A stretch of 64,000 bases of DNA from Galbula dea (GCA_013399015.1 VWZX01006819.1:1146763-1210762), one strand, 5' to 3'; shown: positions 1 through 12,293, counted from the first letter of the stretch. A program made the numbers and translations. The notes: generated by a model from the letters alone, not told the origin.

Positions 1-180
1 GCAAAACATCCATTCTGTAATTATCAAAACAGCAACAAAAGAACCTCCAGCATACACAGAAAGAATTGGGGAAAAAAATATCAAAAAACCCACCAAACTC
101 AAAATAATCCAGAGCTGAATGACTAGCCCAGAAAGCATAAACATATAAGAAGGACTATTCAATAGTCTATTGTATATTCA

Positions 181-236
181 ATATACAGCTATATATTTTT
201 ATATATATATAAAGTATATGTATATACTTTATAGTT
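181..236. repeat. AT-rich simple repeat
   Basis: This is a degenerate (TA)n tract with interruptions (atatatatttttatatatata followed by aaagtatatgtatatacttt). The second half is close to an inverted repeat and could form a short hairpin. Nothing suggests a gene. Confidence 0.8.
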
Positions 237-541
237 ATGTAAAGTTTTACTTAGCCCAGTGAAAGTACAGCAGTCACAATAAACAGGAACAGGTCCTTGG
301 GAGCAGAATGGTAAGCAAATCCCTCCAGGGATGGAGAGAAGCATGGAGAGAATAAGAACCAGGAACAGCCCACACAGGAGCTCCACTCCTCAGCAAACTT
401 CCCCCTTTATACTGAGTTTGATGTTTATGGCCTGGGGTACACCTGGAGCCAACTCAGCTCAGCTGCTCTGGCTGACTCCAAACTGTCAAAAGCCTACAGC
501 CCATGGCTGGCCTAGGATTCTGTCCCAGCCAAACCAGGACA
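230..541 (-). mobile_element. Solo or truncated ERVL-like LTR
   Basis: Read on the minus strand the element begins at 541 with TGTCCTGGTTTGGCTGGGA, the start I know from abundant avian ERVL-class LTRs. It then runs through a promoter-like CAGTATAAAGGGGGAAG (TATA-type box near 400-417). It decays towards about 230, near a TTTATTGTGACTG stretch. No internal retroviral genes follow, so this is a solo or truncated LTR. The 3' boundary is approximate, because the end merges into the AT-rich repeat. I did not identify target-site duplications. Open frames here (for example 189-386 minus) are incidental to the LTR. Confidence 0.6.
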
Positions 542-3394
542 GCAGGGATAATTAGCAGATTATAAATGCAATCATACAGACAGCTCAAATTAAGGAATTG
601 CCTCCTTCCTCTCATCCCTTAATTTTTGGCTTTCTAAACCTCATTAAAAGTCTCTCTAGTGCAATCTTATGCCTCCTTTTAATCTTATTTCAGCAACTAA
701 AAAAACTGAGTAAACTTTTTAGGAAGGGACAAATGTCTTCCCAGTTTTCAGACATACATTGGCTCCCTGAAATGTAAAGTCCAACACCTCCATCAGACAA
801 CTGATTTTAATTTAATTCAATTCTATTTTTACTTTTCTTCTTCCAAACCACTCCTCCATCTCACTAACCTACTTGGCTAGATTGCTTGTGGGAGAAAACC
901 CATGCCCCAGATTCATTACAGGTACTGTAAAGGACTATCACACCTTGTTCCTGGCATGTTTTTATTAGTTGAGGTTGGTAAATATTTCCTAGCTAGAAGC
1001 AGAGGAGTGGGACTGTCATCTGCAGACACAGAATACAAATAGCTAAGGTTAAATTTATATAGAAGATTATGCCAAAACTTAGCAATGTAGTCACCAAGAG
1101 GTTTAGAACTGTGACATCAAAAACTTAGTTTCTTTTCTTCACAGTCTCCAGATGAGCAGAACAGGAATAGAACTCTGATTCCATCAGGTACAAGTCCAAG
1201 TCCGTGTTTCTCGACAGGTAAGCAAGCTCTACCACGCTTTTTGCAGGCACACAGTTTGTTTTCTACACTTTTCTTGATGCAATAACTATTGATTTTCCAG
1301 AAGCAAACATTTTCTGCTGCTACCTACCAGTGCAGCTGGAAAAGCAGTGGAGCTATAGACTGGCTTTTCCTGTGTCTGAGGAGGAAGTAATGAAGGGGAA
1401 CACTGACTTTCCTGTATAGACCATTTAACAAGTCTCCCTACAAGACCAAAGCCAGAGGAACTATCATCCCAACATCTTTCTTGTTTTTAACATTCCATTA
1501 TCTGCCTTTAAACATATATCTACAAACCAAAACAAATAAATAAAACAAACAAACAAAAAACCCCAAACCTTAAACTAGTTAGTTACCACAGGTAGGTCAC
1601 ACAGTTGTGAACTCATCTGGATCATAAAAGGGTAAAACAACAAAGCAGACAGCAAAGCAGTTCAGACATCACAGACAACAGTTGTAAGCATAAGCAGGAG
1701 TCTTTCACAGGTAACCTCAGGAGAGAAAGTTTGGCTGCTCAGGAGCTCATTACAAACAAAACCTCTTCATTTTCTTTCATAAAGAGTTGAGCCTACACAA
1801 CTTCCCTGTAATCCAGGCAGATTTAAATGTGCAGCATACTAGTCTGGCAGGAGGAAGGAAGCAATACTGGTGGTAGAGGGGATTGTCCAACACTACCAAC
1901 CAGCAGTGCTTAGCAGTCAATGCTAAGTCTTCTCATTTGGCCATATTTGATAGAAAAAATATAATGCAGCTAAGGCAAGGCACAGAAATCATGTTTTAGC
2001 TAACCTGTCACCTTTATAAACAAAACCTTAGTGCAGCTCATGTTTTTGACATTTCCTGCAAACACAGCAGAGATCTCAGGCACTTAGGATAAGGTGCTTG
2101 ACTTTATGGTCTCATGGAACCATATTACACTGACACCATTTATCTACGTGTGTTAAGACAAGTACCTATAGCACTGGAACCTGGAGCCCAGTCCACAACT
2201 GCTTTACTCTTGGTGTAAAACATGACTGATGGAGTGCTGATTCATTTCCAATATCGATTTCTGAAGTGCCTCCAGAGACCAGCAGAAACTTAATTCTGTA
2301 ATACAGAAAGAAAAATGAAGCACATTACTAAGGAAACCAACATGTTACCAAAATGTCACGAGTATGACTCTCAGATAACTTACTGCATTAGATGGAAATA
2401 GCCATGACAGGGAAATGGAACTAAATATGGAAAGAGAAATTTAAAAAAAAAAAATTTTCCACCTCCTTCAATTCTTGCTGATTTTCCCCTTTTTTTCTTA
2501 TAATACTTTGGGTTACAGTTATCAGGTCTGCAGAAGATTGTTATTTACTTGTGTTTAGTAAGTGTTTCCATGCTCAGCCTTATAAAGGATGGGGCTGGTA
2601 ACTGTTTCACTTATGATTGTAAATGGTTACAATAGAACCCAACAGCTACATTGTTGACTGTAACTTTAAGAGAGAGAGTTTTGCTTCACTTCAAAGCAAA
2701 CATTCATTTTCTGGTACCAGAAAACACTTGTAGTAAGGAGTACCTACTTATTGCTACTCTCTTTTGTACCAGTTGTTTTGTGCTGTCAAGAGCTCTTGAA
2801 TTTTTATACCTGGTTTGATTTACAACACTCTTTGACACAGAAGAAAGCACTTGCTTGAGGTAACATTCGAGCCATCAGTCAAATTCATTCACAGAATTCA
2901 CTCAGGAATGTGGTACCAAAATAAGCACATCCCTTCTTATTCAATAAGAAATACTTCATCCTCCACTTGACAGCCTGGGCAAAGAACAGCATTTCCTTGG
3001 CTGTTATCTCTGCAGTAGTGTATCATCATGTTGCAATGGAGTGAGTGTAAAGGGTGCACTACATCCATTGGCAGGGGGGCAGAGTAATATGCTAATAGCC
3101 AATGTGCTTTGTTTTGCATGTGGTGGAGGAAAGTGGTGTTTTGTTAATGTTGCTAACAGCTCAGGTGGCTTCTGATGCTGCTACAGGTGGGGAATGTCCC
3201 TGAGTTTCAAATGATGTAGTGGATTGCTCAGCATTAGAGGCCTCATTGGCTACACAAAATGATATTGTGAGGGGGACTGCTGATGACTGTGTCAAGGACT
3301 GTCTAGAAAGGAACTATAATTTCACTGTCTCAAGTGATCTTGTCATTTCCCTTACAGTAATATCTAAGCCCCACAAAGCCTTTACTCTCTTTGT
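542..3394. other. Unique non-coding stretch
   Basis: I see no exon with convincing splice sites, no RNA gene and no recognisable transposon here. Only low-complexity patches stand out, notably an A-rich run with AAAC/AAAT units around 1530-1566 and a poly(A)/poly(T) patch near 2441-2460. It is probably intergenic, or an intron of a neighbouring gene whose exons lie to the left of the window. Confidence 0.5.
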
Positions 3395-3600
3395 TCATCT
3401 TCGGGCTTCCCTTCTAGACCCTTTACCATCTTTGTGGCCTCTTTCAGCTGCTCTCCAACAGGTTAATATCCTTTTTGTATTGTGGTGCCCAAAACTGCAC
3501 TGAGTACTCGAGGTGAGGCCACACCAGCAGAGCAGAGCAGAACAATCACTTCTTTTGTCCAGCTAGCAATGCTATCCTGCAATAGGTTTTAGTCCTACTA
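3395..3600 (-). mobile_element. Old CR1 LINE fragment (internal)
   Basis: The plus strand here is antisense to the CR1 ORF2 3' region. Landmarks are GACCCTTTACCATCTTTGTGG, a TCC-TTTTTGTA block, GTGCCCAAAACTGCACTGAG and GTACTCGAGGTGAGGCC, followed by ACAATCACTTC. Divergence from the younger copies is high and the 3' tip is missing, so this is an ancient internal remnant. Confidence 0.75.
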
Positions 3601-6600
3601 CTCACTTAACTACAAAACATGAACTACAATGATCATTTTGCTCCGTGGTCCATTAATATGAGTCAGACAATACAAACCAGTTTAACACTGGCATTTTAAT
3701 AAAGGTATCTATGGTACCCAAAAGAGATCATCATTTAAACTGACTTTCTTTTTCTGTTGAAAAACTATGACTGTATTTTGGAGAGCCCAAGTGAGGCTGT
3801 TGATCATACTGGTGGGATGGTCACAGCTTCTGTTTTCACATATAGGCAGCACTCTCAAAACTAACAGAGCAAAGAGCTTCAATGTATTCTCACCAAAAAA
3901 CCCAGGGTTGGTTCGTTTAGGAATGGAACAACATACAGATAGATAAATAAGAGCTCCATTGTACAGAGATACAGATTCCACCTATGAAAGGCTAACACAA
4001 AAATCTGCTATTTCATACTGCCACTGCAATTTTTCTCCTCAGACTGAATATTTATTCTATAGGCATGCTATGAGCAGCACAACTCATACATTATTTGAAT
4101 GTAAATAAATTTATAGTAAGACAAGGAGGTTACTATATCTGCATCAAGTTTTGCATGTGTTTATATTCTGGTTGCCACAGCCATTAGCAAACACTAGTCT
4201 AAATTATTTAAGGCAATCTTTCTCTGAGTCACAAACATGTAAAACTTATTAGTATGTATTAGAACTTGAAATTAATGCAGAGTTTGCCTAGCTGCATAAC
4301 CTTTAAAAAATGGTTTGATCTGGGCTCTTTTCTACGCAACTCACTTCAATTTGCTTCTGAGGGCAGCGCTTCCAGCTCTCACTCATTTTAAATGCCAAAG
4401 ATTTCATTTGAAGAAACGATAAGTGAGGAATGGAAATTAACTTAAACCTGCCTATCAACTACATTCTGTTTTGAGTTCTTGGCCTCATCTTCCTGTTATG
4501 GCTCTAAAATGGTTTTTGAAAGGAACAGGAGTGTGCTCAGTTGTTGATGAAACATTCCTTTCAGGCACAGAGCGCTGTGCCCTGTGCATGGAAACAGCTA
4601 CCTACTGAGATTTTTGTTCACAGAATCAGTGGCACATGCAAGATCAAAATTAGGAGCTCCAATTCTTATGAGGAGAGAAAGTAATTAATTTTCCAGATTT
4701 TAAATGGAAAATACAATTGATCTTAATACATTGAGAAAAATCATTGACTTGCTGCTAAAAAGCTTCCACAGAGCAAAGGCTGCTGTTTCACTGAAGAGAC
4801 CTTTCTTTCCATGGCAGCTCTTGCCCCACAGACTTCAGCTTTCCTACTGGCTAATTCTGATACAGACACAGCTAGAGGAAGAGCCAACAGAAAACTCTCA
4901 TCCTGGAGTGGAGGTGGTAAAGTCAGAGGGTAATTTGGACCATCGAATTTTTGCAAACAGATTATTTCTTTCTGTCATAAATAAACTCTTTATTTGCTTC
5001 CCTTCACTAAAGAAAACAAAACCAGAAGAAATAAACAAGCTGCAACTTCTGTTCTTTTGGGCAGGTGTATGAACTTAGAAATGCTCAGTTGGTACTCCAG
5101 GAGACAGACAGCAGACATCTGTTGAAGTCATACAGTTGATATAAGGTTAGTAGAGACAACATATGTTTCTCTCACAACCCCAGGAAACTATGCTCCAGAC
5201 CTCTTCAGGGACCCTTTCAGTCCTGCAACACTTCAGGCCCAGGGTTACCACCAAGAATGACACAAAGCACCCGTCATGTAGGCTTGGAGATGTCAACTGC
5301 CACAGAAAGACCTAATTTCAGAGAAGGACTGAACAGCCATTAGAAGGCATCTGAAGTGATGGGGCTGAGATTTAGTGAAAACCCTCACTCAAAGGGTCAT
5401 AATTTAGTTGCTTGTTCCCAGAGATTTCTGTTAGGTTATTGCTTTCTCGAGAGAAATATTTGTTAAAAATAATGGTTGGTTTGTTTGGTTTAGCTTTTGA
5501 ATGGGAACAGGCTTGTCATTTGAAACACTGGGAAGTGTATGCAAAGTCTGGAAAAATCAGCTTTTGCCCCAAGAATGATTAATCCTATGCAGCTGTTCTC
5601 CTGGACTATTTTCAAATATGTTCAATAAACCTGAAAGATTTGTTACAGAGTGGTGACAGAATTATTTTGCTTGACTAACTTCACATTTTCATGAACTGTG
5701 AAAGCCTAAAATTTGAGAGAAGATAGCTTGTACTGATTTGGATGATTAATAGGCAAGAAAGTTTTAAACAGAAAGCACCACCACTATTCTAAGACACTGA
5801 ACATCACCACTCTGCTACTCACTCATCTCTGTAAGTTATTCCTGCCTCAAGCAACTTATTTTCCAAGGACTGCAGCATATTGCTCACTGTCCTCAGAATC
5901 TGTGCATTTCCTCTCTCCTAAGTACAAAACTGGGCTTTTTTATTTTACAGTTGTTCATGACATCTGAGAGAAGGTAAAGAAAAAAGGTTGAATTAATACA
6001 TTTTCTTGATATCACAATCCTTCTCAGCTTACTTCAAGCCCTGATTTTCAGTCATGTTCCTCCCCAATCAATTTCTAGATGTTTTCAGCTAATTTATCAT
6101 ACTTGCTTCAGCTGTTCCCTTCTGCTAAGCTAAGCCCTAATTCAAAAGACCATTTAACTGTCTTTAAATTTAAACATGCTCCTAAAGCTTTGTGAAAATC
6201 AATTTGTCACAGAAGCAACATTAACAGTCCTAATTCAGAAATGGGCCTAACCCCTTGCTCAAACTCCTTCCTCACTGGGAGTGTCTTCCTGAAGCACTAC
6301 TTCCACATTGTGCTGTGACATTTTCAAGAGCACTCAAGTGATTTAGCAGACTAAGTGTTGTTCACTTGCTGGTTGGCATCTTTGAAAAATTATGCTGTTG
6401 CTGGATAAGACTGGATTTGGAGATTGCTTTGAAAAGCTTTTGCTGAATTGCAGCCTCATTCAGTTCATTTATTTCAGCATAAGAATATGTGGTCCAAGCT
6501 TTGTATTGAATTCTGGCTCTCATATTTCTATTGGTAACCACCATAAGACACCTGCTTCCACATGCTTTGTCCCCTCCTTCCAAAATATAAATCTGCAGTT

Positions 6601-9600
6601 TATCCCTGAAGAATATTGTCTTCCCTAAACATTCCTCTCCTTTTACAAAGGAGAGAAATTTATCTTAATTTTGTGCTCCTCTCCTTGCCTTGGAAACTTC
6701 TAGGTGCCAGGACACAGGCAGAAAGTTATCTTCTGATTTCACCCCAAGTATCTGTTTACAGAGCCTTTCACCGCAAACTCCAGCAGTGAAAGGCAGCTGG
6801 GAAAGGATGTGCAGTGAGAAGGAAGTGTTCAAACTGCTCCTTTACCTCTGAAGAAAACAGTTTTGACATTCCTGCACCTTCTATCATAAAGAAATAAAAA
6901 CTTTCTCCTCTCCAAGCATCTATAAACTTTTCTAATTGAAAAAAAAAAACCCAGCAAAATTTAGGTCCTGCCACAATTCACTGGTGACTCTGCATGATGT
7001 ATGTCCTTTCCTTGTACCAGTCTGAGGAGTCTCCTGCACTTCCAAGTGCTTTTTTTCACAAGCACCTGCATTTGCAGGAACATTTTATAACAACATTTCA
7101 TATCCAAGTTATCTACCTAATAACTCCTGTGCTGGAAGATGCCACTGCTATGCAGTTGGAGACAGGAAAAGGATTTCATGAGATGCAGATGACCAAAGAA
7201 CAGGAATTCAAATGACAAACTGCAGCTGCCTCAATAAAGTGAGAGCTTGAAAAATAATCATAGAAAAGTACTAGAGAACACACAGGTATGTTCAGCTCAG
7301 AAGTGATCACAGATAGCACCCAATAACCTCCTCACTCCCAGAAACAGATGAGCAGTGCTTCATTTGCCATTTTCCCCTAAAACCTGAATTGTTATGTCTG
7401 TTTTACAGCATCCTGTGAGAGAGGCTACTACATACCACCACATGCACATGGAAGATGAAATGGTTCTGGAAATCAGAAGAGGACCAAAATTTTCCAGATG
7501 GTTACTTATCAAAACCATTCATCATTTTCCAATGTGCTTAATCAAAACAATTAAGCAAGCATTACAACTGAACTAATTAGATTATCTGTAAAATAATACT
7601 TTGCATTTTGATTCATTCAGTTCTCTAAACATAACCGGAATCCTTTTATATTTTCAAACATCAGAATCCCAAATTACATGAGCATATTTTTGGACATGAA
7701 AAATGTTTGATTTCCCCTCCTAAACACCCTTCTTTTTTCATTTCACTGGAATGACTTCAGGCTAGGATGAGTTGCCCTTTACCTGTTTTCTACTGGCCTT
7801 TGGACAGATGAATCATCTACCTTAGACAAGATCTCAAGACATATACACAACATCAGTAGGAAGAGCATTGGAAAAAACCTGAAGCAAACCTTTTTTTCTC
7901 TTACAGGATTCTCATTTCTCTAACTGGAAGTGCAATCTTGTTTCTCTACAGAACAGCGAGTTCTTGGCACAGGATTCAATCACATTTCTTGAGAACTTTG
8001 TGGTTAAACAAGATTTCATCTGGCGATGTAGCAAGGATTCCTCTGAACACTGAGATTACTTCTAGTGTGATCCCACCGCGAAATAAGAACTCCCGAGCTG
8101 AACATTTGGGAGGGTGATTTTTCAGCTATCAGAAGCTAGAATCTCCTGACGACAAAACCTTACTGACCGCTGGGTGGCAGTGTAAGGAAAACAAAGCCAG
8201 AAATAAACAGAGAAAATCCATGTGGTCTTGCACTGAATCACCACAGAAACTACCTGAACATTCACACAAAGTACCCCTATTAGGAGAGAGAGATTTTATC
8301 AGAGAACACTTGCTGCTGTACCATACTGCATCCTGCCCACGTTTACTGCCTGCAGTATTTCATAGAGGAAGCAGTTAGTAAGAATTCTGTATCTCAAATA
8401 CATACTGTGTTTGAGAGAGGATTAGAGAATCCTTAGGCTTCCTTAAGAAAATTCAGAGAAAGGTTGTGTTTTTCTGTTAGATTCTACAGGACTTTGCATT
8501 GAAAGCAGGAGGACTATAAATCAACTGATCAGTGAGATGGACAGTGTTAAACCAAAACAAAACAACTCCCCCACTGCATACAATAGCAAGAGAATATTCA
8601 GAAAAATAATGAAAATAAAACCTTTCTGAAGAAGGATCTGGAATTGAGGAAAACCTACAAAATATATTATGACCTACACAGCTGTAATAAGAATAATTGC
8701 CTAAAATAGTAACCTTGAGCTGCTTTCCAATAACACTGTGGGAAAAACAAACAAACAAAGCCAGCAGCTTTCTGAAACAGGGGACTCTATGAATACCTGA
8801 AACACAGAGCAAACTTCAACTGGGAAAAAAAAAAAAAGAGCCTAAACTTCCACCAAGCTAAGAGTTAAGTAAGTAGCTGCACTAAGATTGATTTATGAGA
8901 GCCAAAAACAGGAATAATGGGCTACCACTCATAAACTAGTAACAGCTGTCTACCTACCTTATAAGATCAACAGAATCAGAAAGAAAACAAAACCACACTG
9001 GGATAAAATGTTAGCATTACCAAAAGGATTTGACATGAAATCAGTTAGTGCATTTCCCTCTGCTCAGTAAATACTCTGCTGTTTTGAGAAATAAGCAGCA
9101 CAAGAGGAAGCTTCCAAAATTCCACCTGAAAACTGAGAAAATGTTTCTTATTTGCAAATAGCTAATTTGGAAAATAAAAAGGTGAAATGGGAAAGTGAGG
9201 AAGAGATGTTGCATTGCATTTCACAGCATGCAGAAAGGTGGCAACAGCTAGCTGGGTGCAATAGTCCATCAGCTAGAAAGATGAAAGCAACACAAAGTCT
9301 CTTTCAAGATACAATGTATCTGCACAAAAGATGAACGCTTCCTCCCTTTATGCTGCTTCTTTAGATGTGGTTTCATCTTCAGCTTAAAACCCTCTGAACC
9401 CAGGCTGGCGTCTGTCTTCTCCTGCCCTCCTTTGTGTCACCACCAGCAATCACTGGTACTTGGCAAGCCAGACCAATCTGCTGACACAGCTAAAAGTTAA
9501 TTTATTTTCTTCCTCTTCTGCTGCCTGCACGGCCACACAACTGCTAGCACCAATAGGGGAAAAGCAGAGCACAATCACTTCTGTGGAAGAGAGGAAAAGA

Positions 9601-10304
9601 TGGGATTGCCCTTTTCAGCAGCAGCTACAGGCTTTTAGGGTAATTTATGACAGCAAACCTGGGAAAGTAAGATCATAGAATAACTACATTTTCCAATCTT
9701 TCCTATTACTCTGAATTATGAGTAAACCTGAAACACCCAGCTAGCAGAGCTGTAATGAAGTACACTCCAAGGCATCTAGCATCAGTCCTCCAAGACAGGA
9801 AGCTCAGTGCATTCACAAACTTTATGTGCAAAACGTGCTGAATATATGGTATATTTCCCTCTTTGGAGTTAATGAAGCACCAGGCATAACAGGACATGGA
9901 GTCAGGATGTAACAATTTATGAATAGGGTGTTGTTGTAAAATATGAAGCCAAATGGAGAATGTTGATGCAATTAGGCAAAAGTTAATAACACACAATTAT
10001 CATAGCAGAGCCTCTTAAGTGAAACTGGAAAAGGACACCACAAGAAACAATATAAAAGAGGAAAAACCCAAGTATTTGCCAGTCTGCCTGAGCGGGCTAT
10101 GCTGGGTTATTAGAATTGCTGACAGCTGATGCTGTGCATCAACACTGCATATCTCCCCTCCAGAGGAACAGATGACCTTATGGACTCTTGCCATATTTTA
10201 AGATCTCTTCAGGTCTTATAAACCAAAATGGATCAATTTGAATAAGGTTTGAATTATTGAACAGCAATTCATAATTTCATTCAGGATAAAAAAAAAACCT
10301 GACA
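3601..10304. other. Long unique non-coding stretch
   Basis: There are no recognisable exons or transposons in 6.7 kb. The longest open frame (4704-5072 plus, 122 codons) resembles no family I know and lacks flanking exon signals. Several A-rich runs occur (for example 8824-8836). A CpG-containing patch at about 8065-8180 includes a CTCF-like motif, listed separately. The stretch is probably intergenic, between the SPSB4 3' end and a gene further left, or an intron of that gene. Confidence 0.5.
8167..8180 (+). promoter_or_regulatory. Candidate CTCF binding site
   Basis: CCGCTGGGTGGCAG differs at one base from the widely used 14-mer CTCF core CCGCGNGGNGGCAG. It lies in a short stretch with several CpGs (about 8075-8170) inside otherwise CpG-poor DNA. 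CTCF sites commonly sit between neighbouring transcription units. This one lies between the SPSB4 3' end and the window's left edge, 2.7 kb from the CpG-rich promoter-like block. Occupancy is not shown by sequence alone. Confidence 0.45.
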
Positions 10305-10638
10305 CCACTGGCCACAATCCAAGTTGGATTCCTGACTTTATATATGCACCTACAGACATGCCAGGAAAACACAGCAATAACATGAAGGATACCAGAACGA
10401 TTGCCTGACTTCCCATCTCCCCACATTGCAGTTAAGGGCAGAAGACTCTCAGCAGAGAAGTTCAGTACATCCATGGAAAAGGACAGATGCAAACTGTGCC
10501 TAGCCTGAGGGCAGGGGTAGAGAAGGACTTTCCAATTTCCCCTTTGATGGTGACCACACTGAAGGGCTAACACACACCCAAAACTTAAAAACTGCTCAGG
10601 GAAATCCTTCCTGTGCTTTAGGACAACCACCAAACCCA

Positions 10639-10839
10639 CCAGGCAGTTACCTGAGGAGCCGAAACATCACCCAGCACATTATGGCACCATCTTCATGCCC
10701 CGAACTCGGGCTTTAGGGTTGGAGAAGTGGCCTCTCGCCTCACTGCTACCACCACCATCACCCCTGAGGAGAAGCCTGCCCCACTCCCACCTCAGGAGGC
10801 TCTACTATTGACTGAGAAAACATAGTTATTTTCCTCACC
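10639..10839 (-). other. Two minus-strand splice-donor-like sites
   Basis: On the minus strand TTCTAAG|GTGAGG places a good donor after 10839, and CTCCTCAG|GTAACTG places another after 10651. Both are conserved in copy 2 of the duplication. They lie immediately downstream, in minus-strand terms, of the CpG-rich segment, which is what a promoter with a non-coding first exon would look like. No long reading frame accompanies them, so if real the exons would be untranslated. Single donor motifs also occur by chance. Confidence 0.3.
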
Positions 10840-10859
10840 TTAGAAGATGCCTTTCCTTC

Positions 10860-11250
10860 CCTGGCACGTCCTACACTCTCACTGCCGCTCTGGCGCCGTT
10901 TCAGGGGAGAGCTTCAGGGGAGCTCCCCTCAGCCGAGGGTTTCTCTTTGGCAAGATTCAGGCCCAACACCAACCCAACAGAATCAAATCCTGCCTTTTCT
11001 TACTGTCTTTCACCTCCACCAGCTTCCCCTCCTCTGGAGAGAAAACCAACACCCCTCAAGGAAGGACTAAACACCTCTGGGCCCTGCCCTGCAGCCCCTC
11101 AGCCCACAGACGCTTTCCCGCCATTACTGCCTCAGTGCCTCCCACACACCTGGGGGTCAATAATGGCGGGAAAGTGTCTGTGGGCCACCGAGCTGAGGGA
11201 GCCGGTCCGAACCAGTCCCAGAGGCCTGCGGGGCCCTGCCTGCAGGGGGG
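10860..11250 (-). promoter_or_regulatory. Candidate CpG-rich promoter or first exon
   Basis: CpG dinucleotides are scarce elsewhere in the window, but about a dozen fall in this segment. It also holds a 14-bp perfect palindrome AGGGGAGCTCCCCT (10916-10929) and a pair of inverted E2F-type sites. Minus-strand splice-donor-like sites follow at 10839 and 10651, so transcription towards lower coordinates is the more natural reading. From mammalian gene order a promoter for PXYLP1 could be expected downstream of SPSB4 in the same orientation. That assignment is inference, as no PXYLP1 coding sequence is visible. The alternatives are a lncRNA promoter or a CpG-rich segment with no promoter function. 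Confidence 0.35.
11103..11184. promoter_or_regulatory. Inverted repeat with paired E2F-type sites
   Basis: The 27-base arms 11103-11129 and 11158-11184 are complementary at 25 of 27 positions, around a 28-base loop. Each arm contains the E2F core: TTTCCCGCC at 11114-11122 and GGCGGGAAA at 11165-11173. One mismatch would be a G-U wobble if the segment were transcribed. Canonical E2F elements (TTTSSCGC) mark promoters of cell-cycle-regulated genes. The symmetric arrangement could equally be a hairpin-forming element. This segment is absent from the second copy of the duplication. Confidence 0.55.
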
Positions 11251-11493
11251 ATGAGAGGGGAAAACCCATTTAACTCATCTACACTGCCTGTTTTTCCCCT
11301 CCCTCTGGGTATTGGTCATTCCCACAGGAATACCTCTGGAGATGAGGAGCTGTTTCTCAGGAAGGTTCCAGGCACAGCTTCCCTCAGACAGGGCCCACTG
11401 TCAGCAGGGCAGACAGTGGACAAGGCTGCTGTAGGTCTGGCCCCTCCAGGCCACATCACCCCACACCACTGACGTGGTGCCTTTCCAGTGCCT

Positions 11494-12000
11494 TAGAATC
11501 ACAGAGTCATTAGGGCTAGAACAGACCTTTAAAATCACCAAGTCTACCACTAAAACATGTCCCTCAACACCACATCTACACATCTTTTAAATCCCTCCAG
11601 GGACTGTGACTCCACCACTGCCTTGGGAAGCCTGTGCGAGGCCTTGACAACCCTTTCAGGGAAGAAATTGTTCCTAATATCCAACTTAAATCTGCCCTGT
11701 CACAACTTCAGGTCATTTCATCTAATGCTGTCACTAGTCACCTAGAAAAAGAGACCAACCCCCATCTGGGTCCAACTTCCTGTCAGGCAGAGAGTGAGAA
11801 TGTCTCCCATAAGCCTCCTTTTCTCCAGACTGAACAACCCCAGTTCCCTCAGCTGCTACTCACACACAACACTTGTGCTCTAGCTCTTTTATCAGCTTCC
11901 TTGCCCTTCTCTGGACACACTCCAGCACCTCAATGTCCTTCTTCGAGCGAGGGACCCAAACCTGAAGCCAGGATTTGAGGTGTAGCCTTCACAGGCCCCA
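11494..12000 (-). mobile_element. CR1 LINE fragment
   Basis: The plus strand begins with AGAATCACAGAGTCATTAGGG, the reverse complement of a CR1 3' tail. It continues through the antisense landmarks GGGACTGTGACTCCACCACTG, AAGCCTCCTTTTCTCCAGAC and CTTCTCTGGACACACTCCAGC. About 500 bases of the 3' end are kept and the 5' part is truncated, as usual for CR1. It sits between the two copies of the local duplication and is not itself duplicated. Confidence 0.92.
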
Positions 12001-12293
12001 ACTGCCAGCTGTATCTTCTCATCTTTTCAGACATTTTCCACTGGCACACCCACAAAGACATGACTGCTGTACAGTTTGACCTTAGCCACCCTCTGCTACT
12101 CCACCTTTGAGCTTGAAAACAGTCCTTGGCTCTGTATTTTGTATTTTTTCAATGCATTTTGTAAGCTTTAACACAAGCACAGTTTTTAGTTTTCAGGGAA
12201 CAGCATTTTGCTGTGTAACATGGAGGCAAAAACTTAAAATTCATGAAAGATGGAGTTCTGTAAATTTAGAGGTGGTGCTGAGATAGCTGAAGG
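12001..12293. other. Unique spacer between duplicated blocks
   Basis: I see no gene or repeat in this stretch. It matches neither the left flank of copy 1 nor the right flank of copy 2. Its last bases, AGGCCACTGG, overlap the start of copy 2 and share the AGGCCAC heptamer seen at the right ends of both copies. Confidence 0.6.

Larger units (their letters stand above)
10305..11454. repeat. Tandem duplication, copy 1 (complete)
   Basis: This block recurs at 12294-13102. The left part (10305-10859) matches at an offset of about 1989 bases and the right part (about 11201-11454) at an offset of about 1647. The two copies differ by scattered substitutions and short indels, so by eye they look only a few per cent diverged. 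Copy 1 contains the CpG-rich core and hairpin that copy 2 lacks. The right ends of both copies stop at the same AGGCCAC heptamer (11448-11454 and 13096-13102). Confidence 0.9.

Noticed and set aside
4704..5072. 122-codon plus-strand frame
   Set aside because: It has no recognised family and is overlapped by a frame on the opposite strand. Its codon usage is unremarkable and no promoter or polyadenylation context supports a gene.
10277..10639. 120-codon minus frame repeated at 12241-12627 as a duplicated protein gene
   Set aside because: The similarity comes from the DNA duplication. The frames diverge at indels and differ at their ends, which does not suggest protein-level selection.
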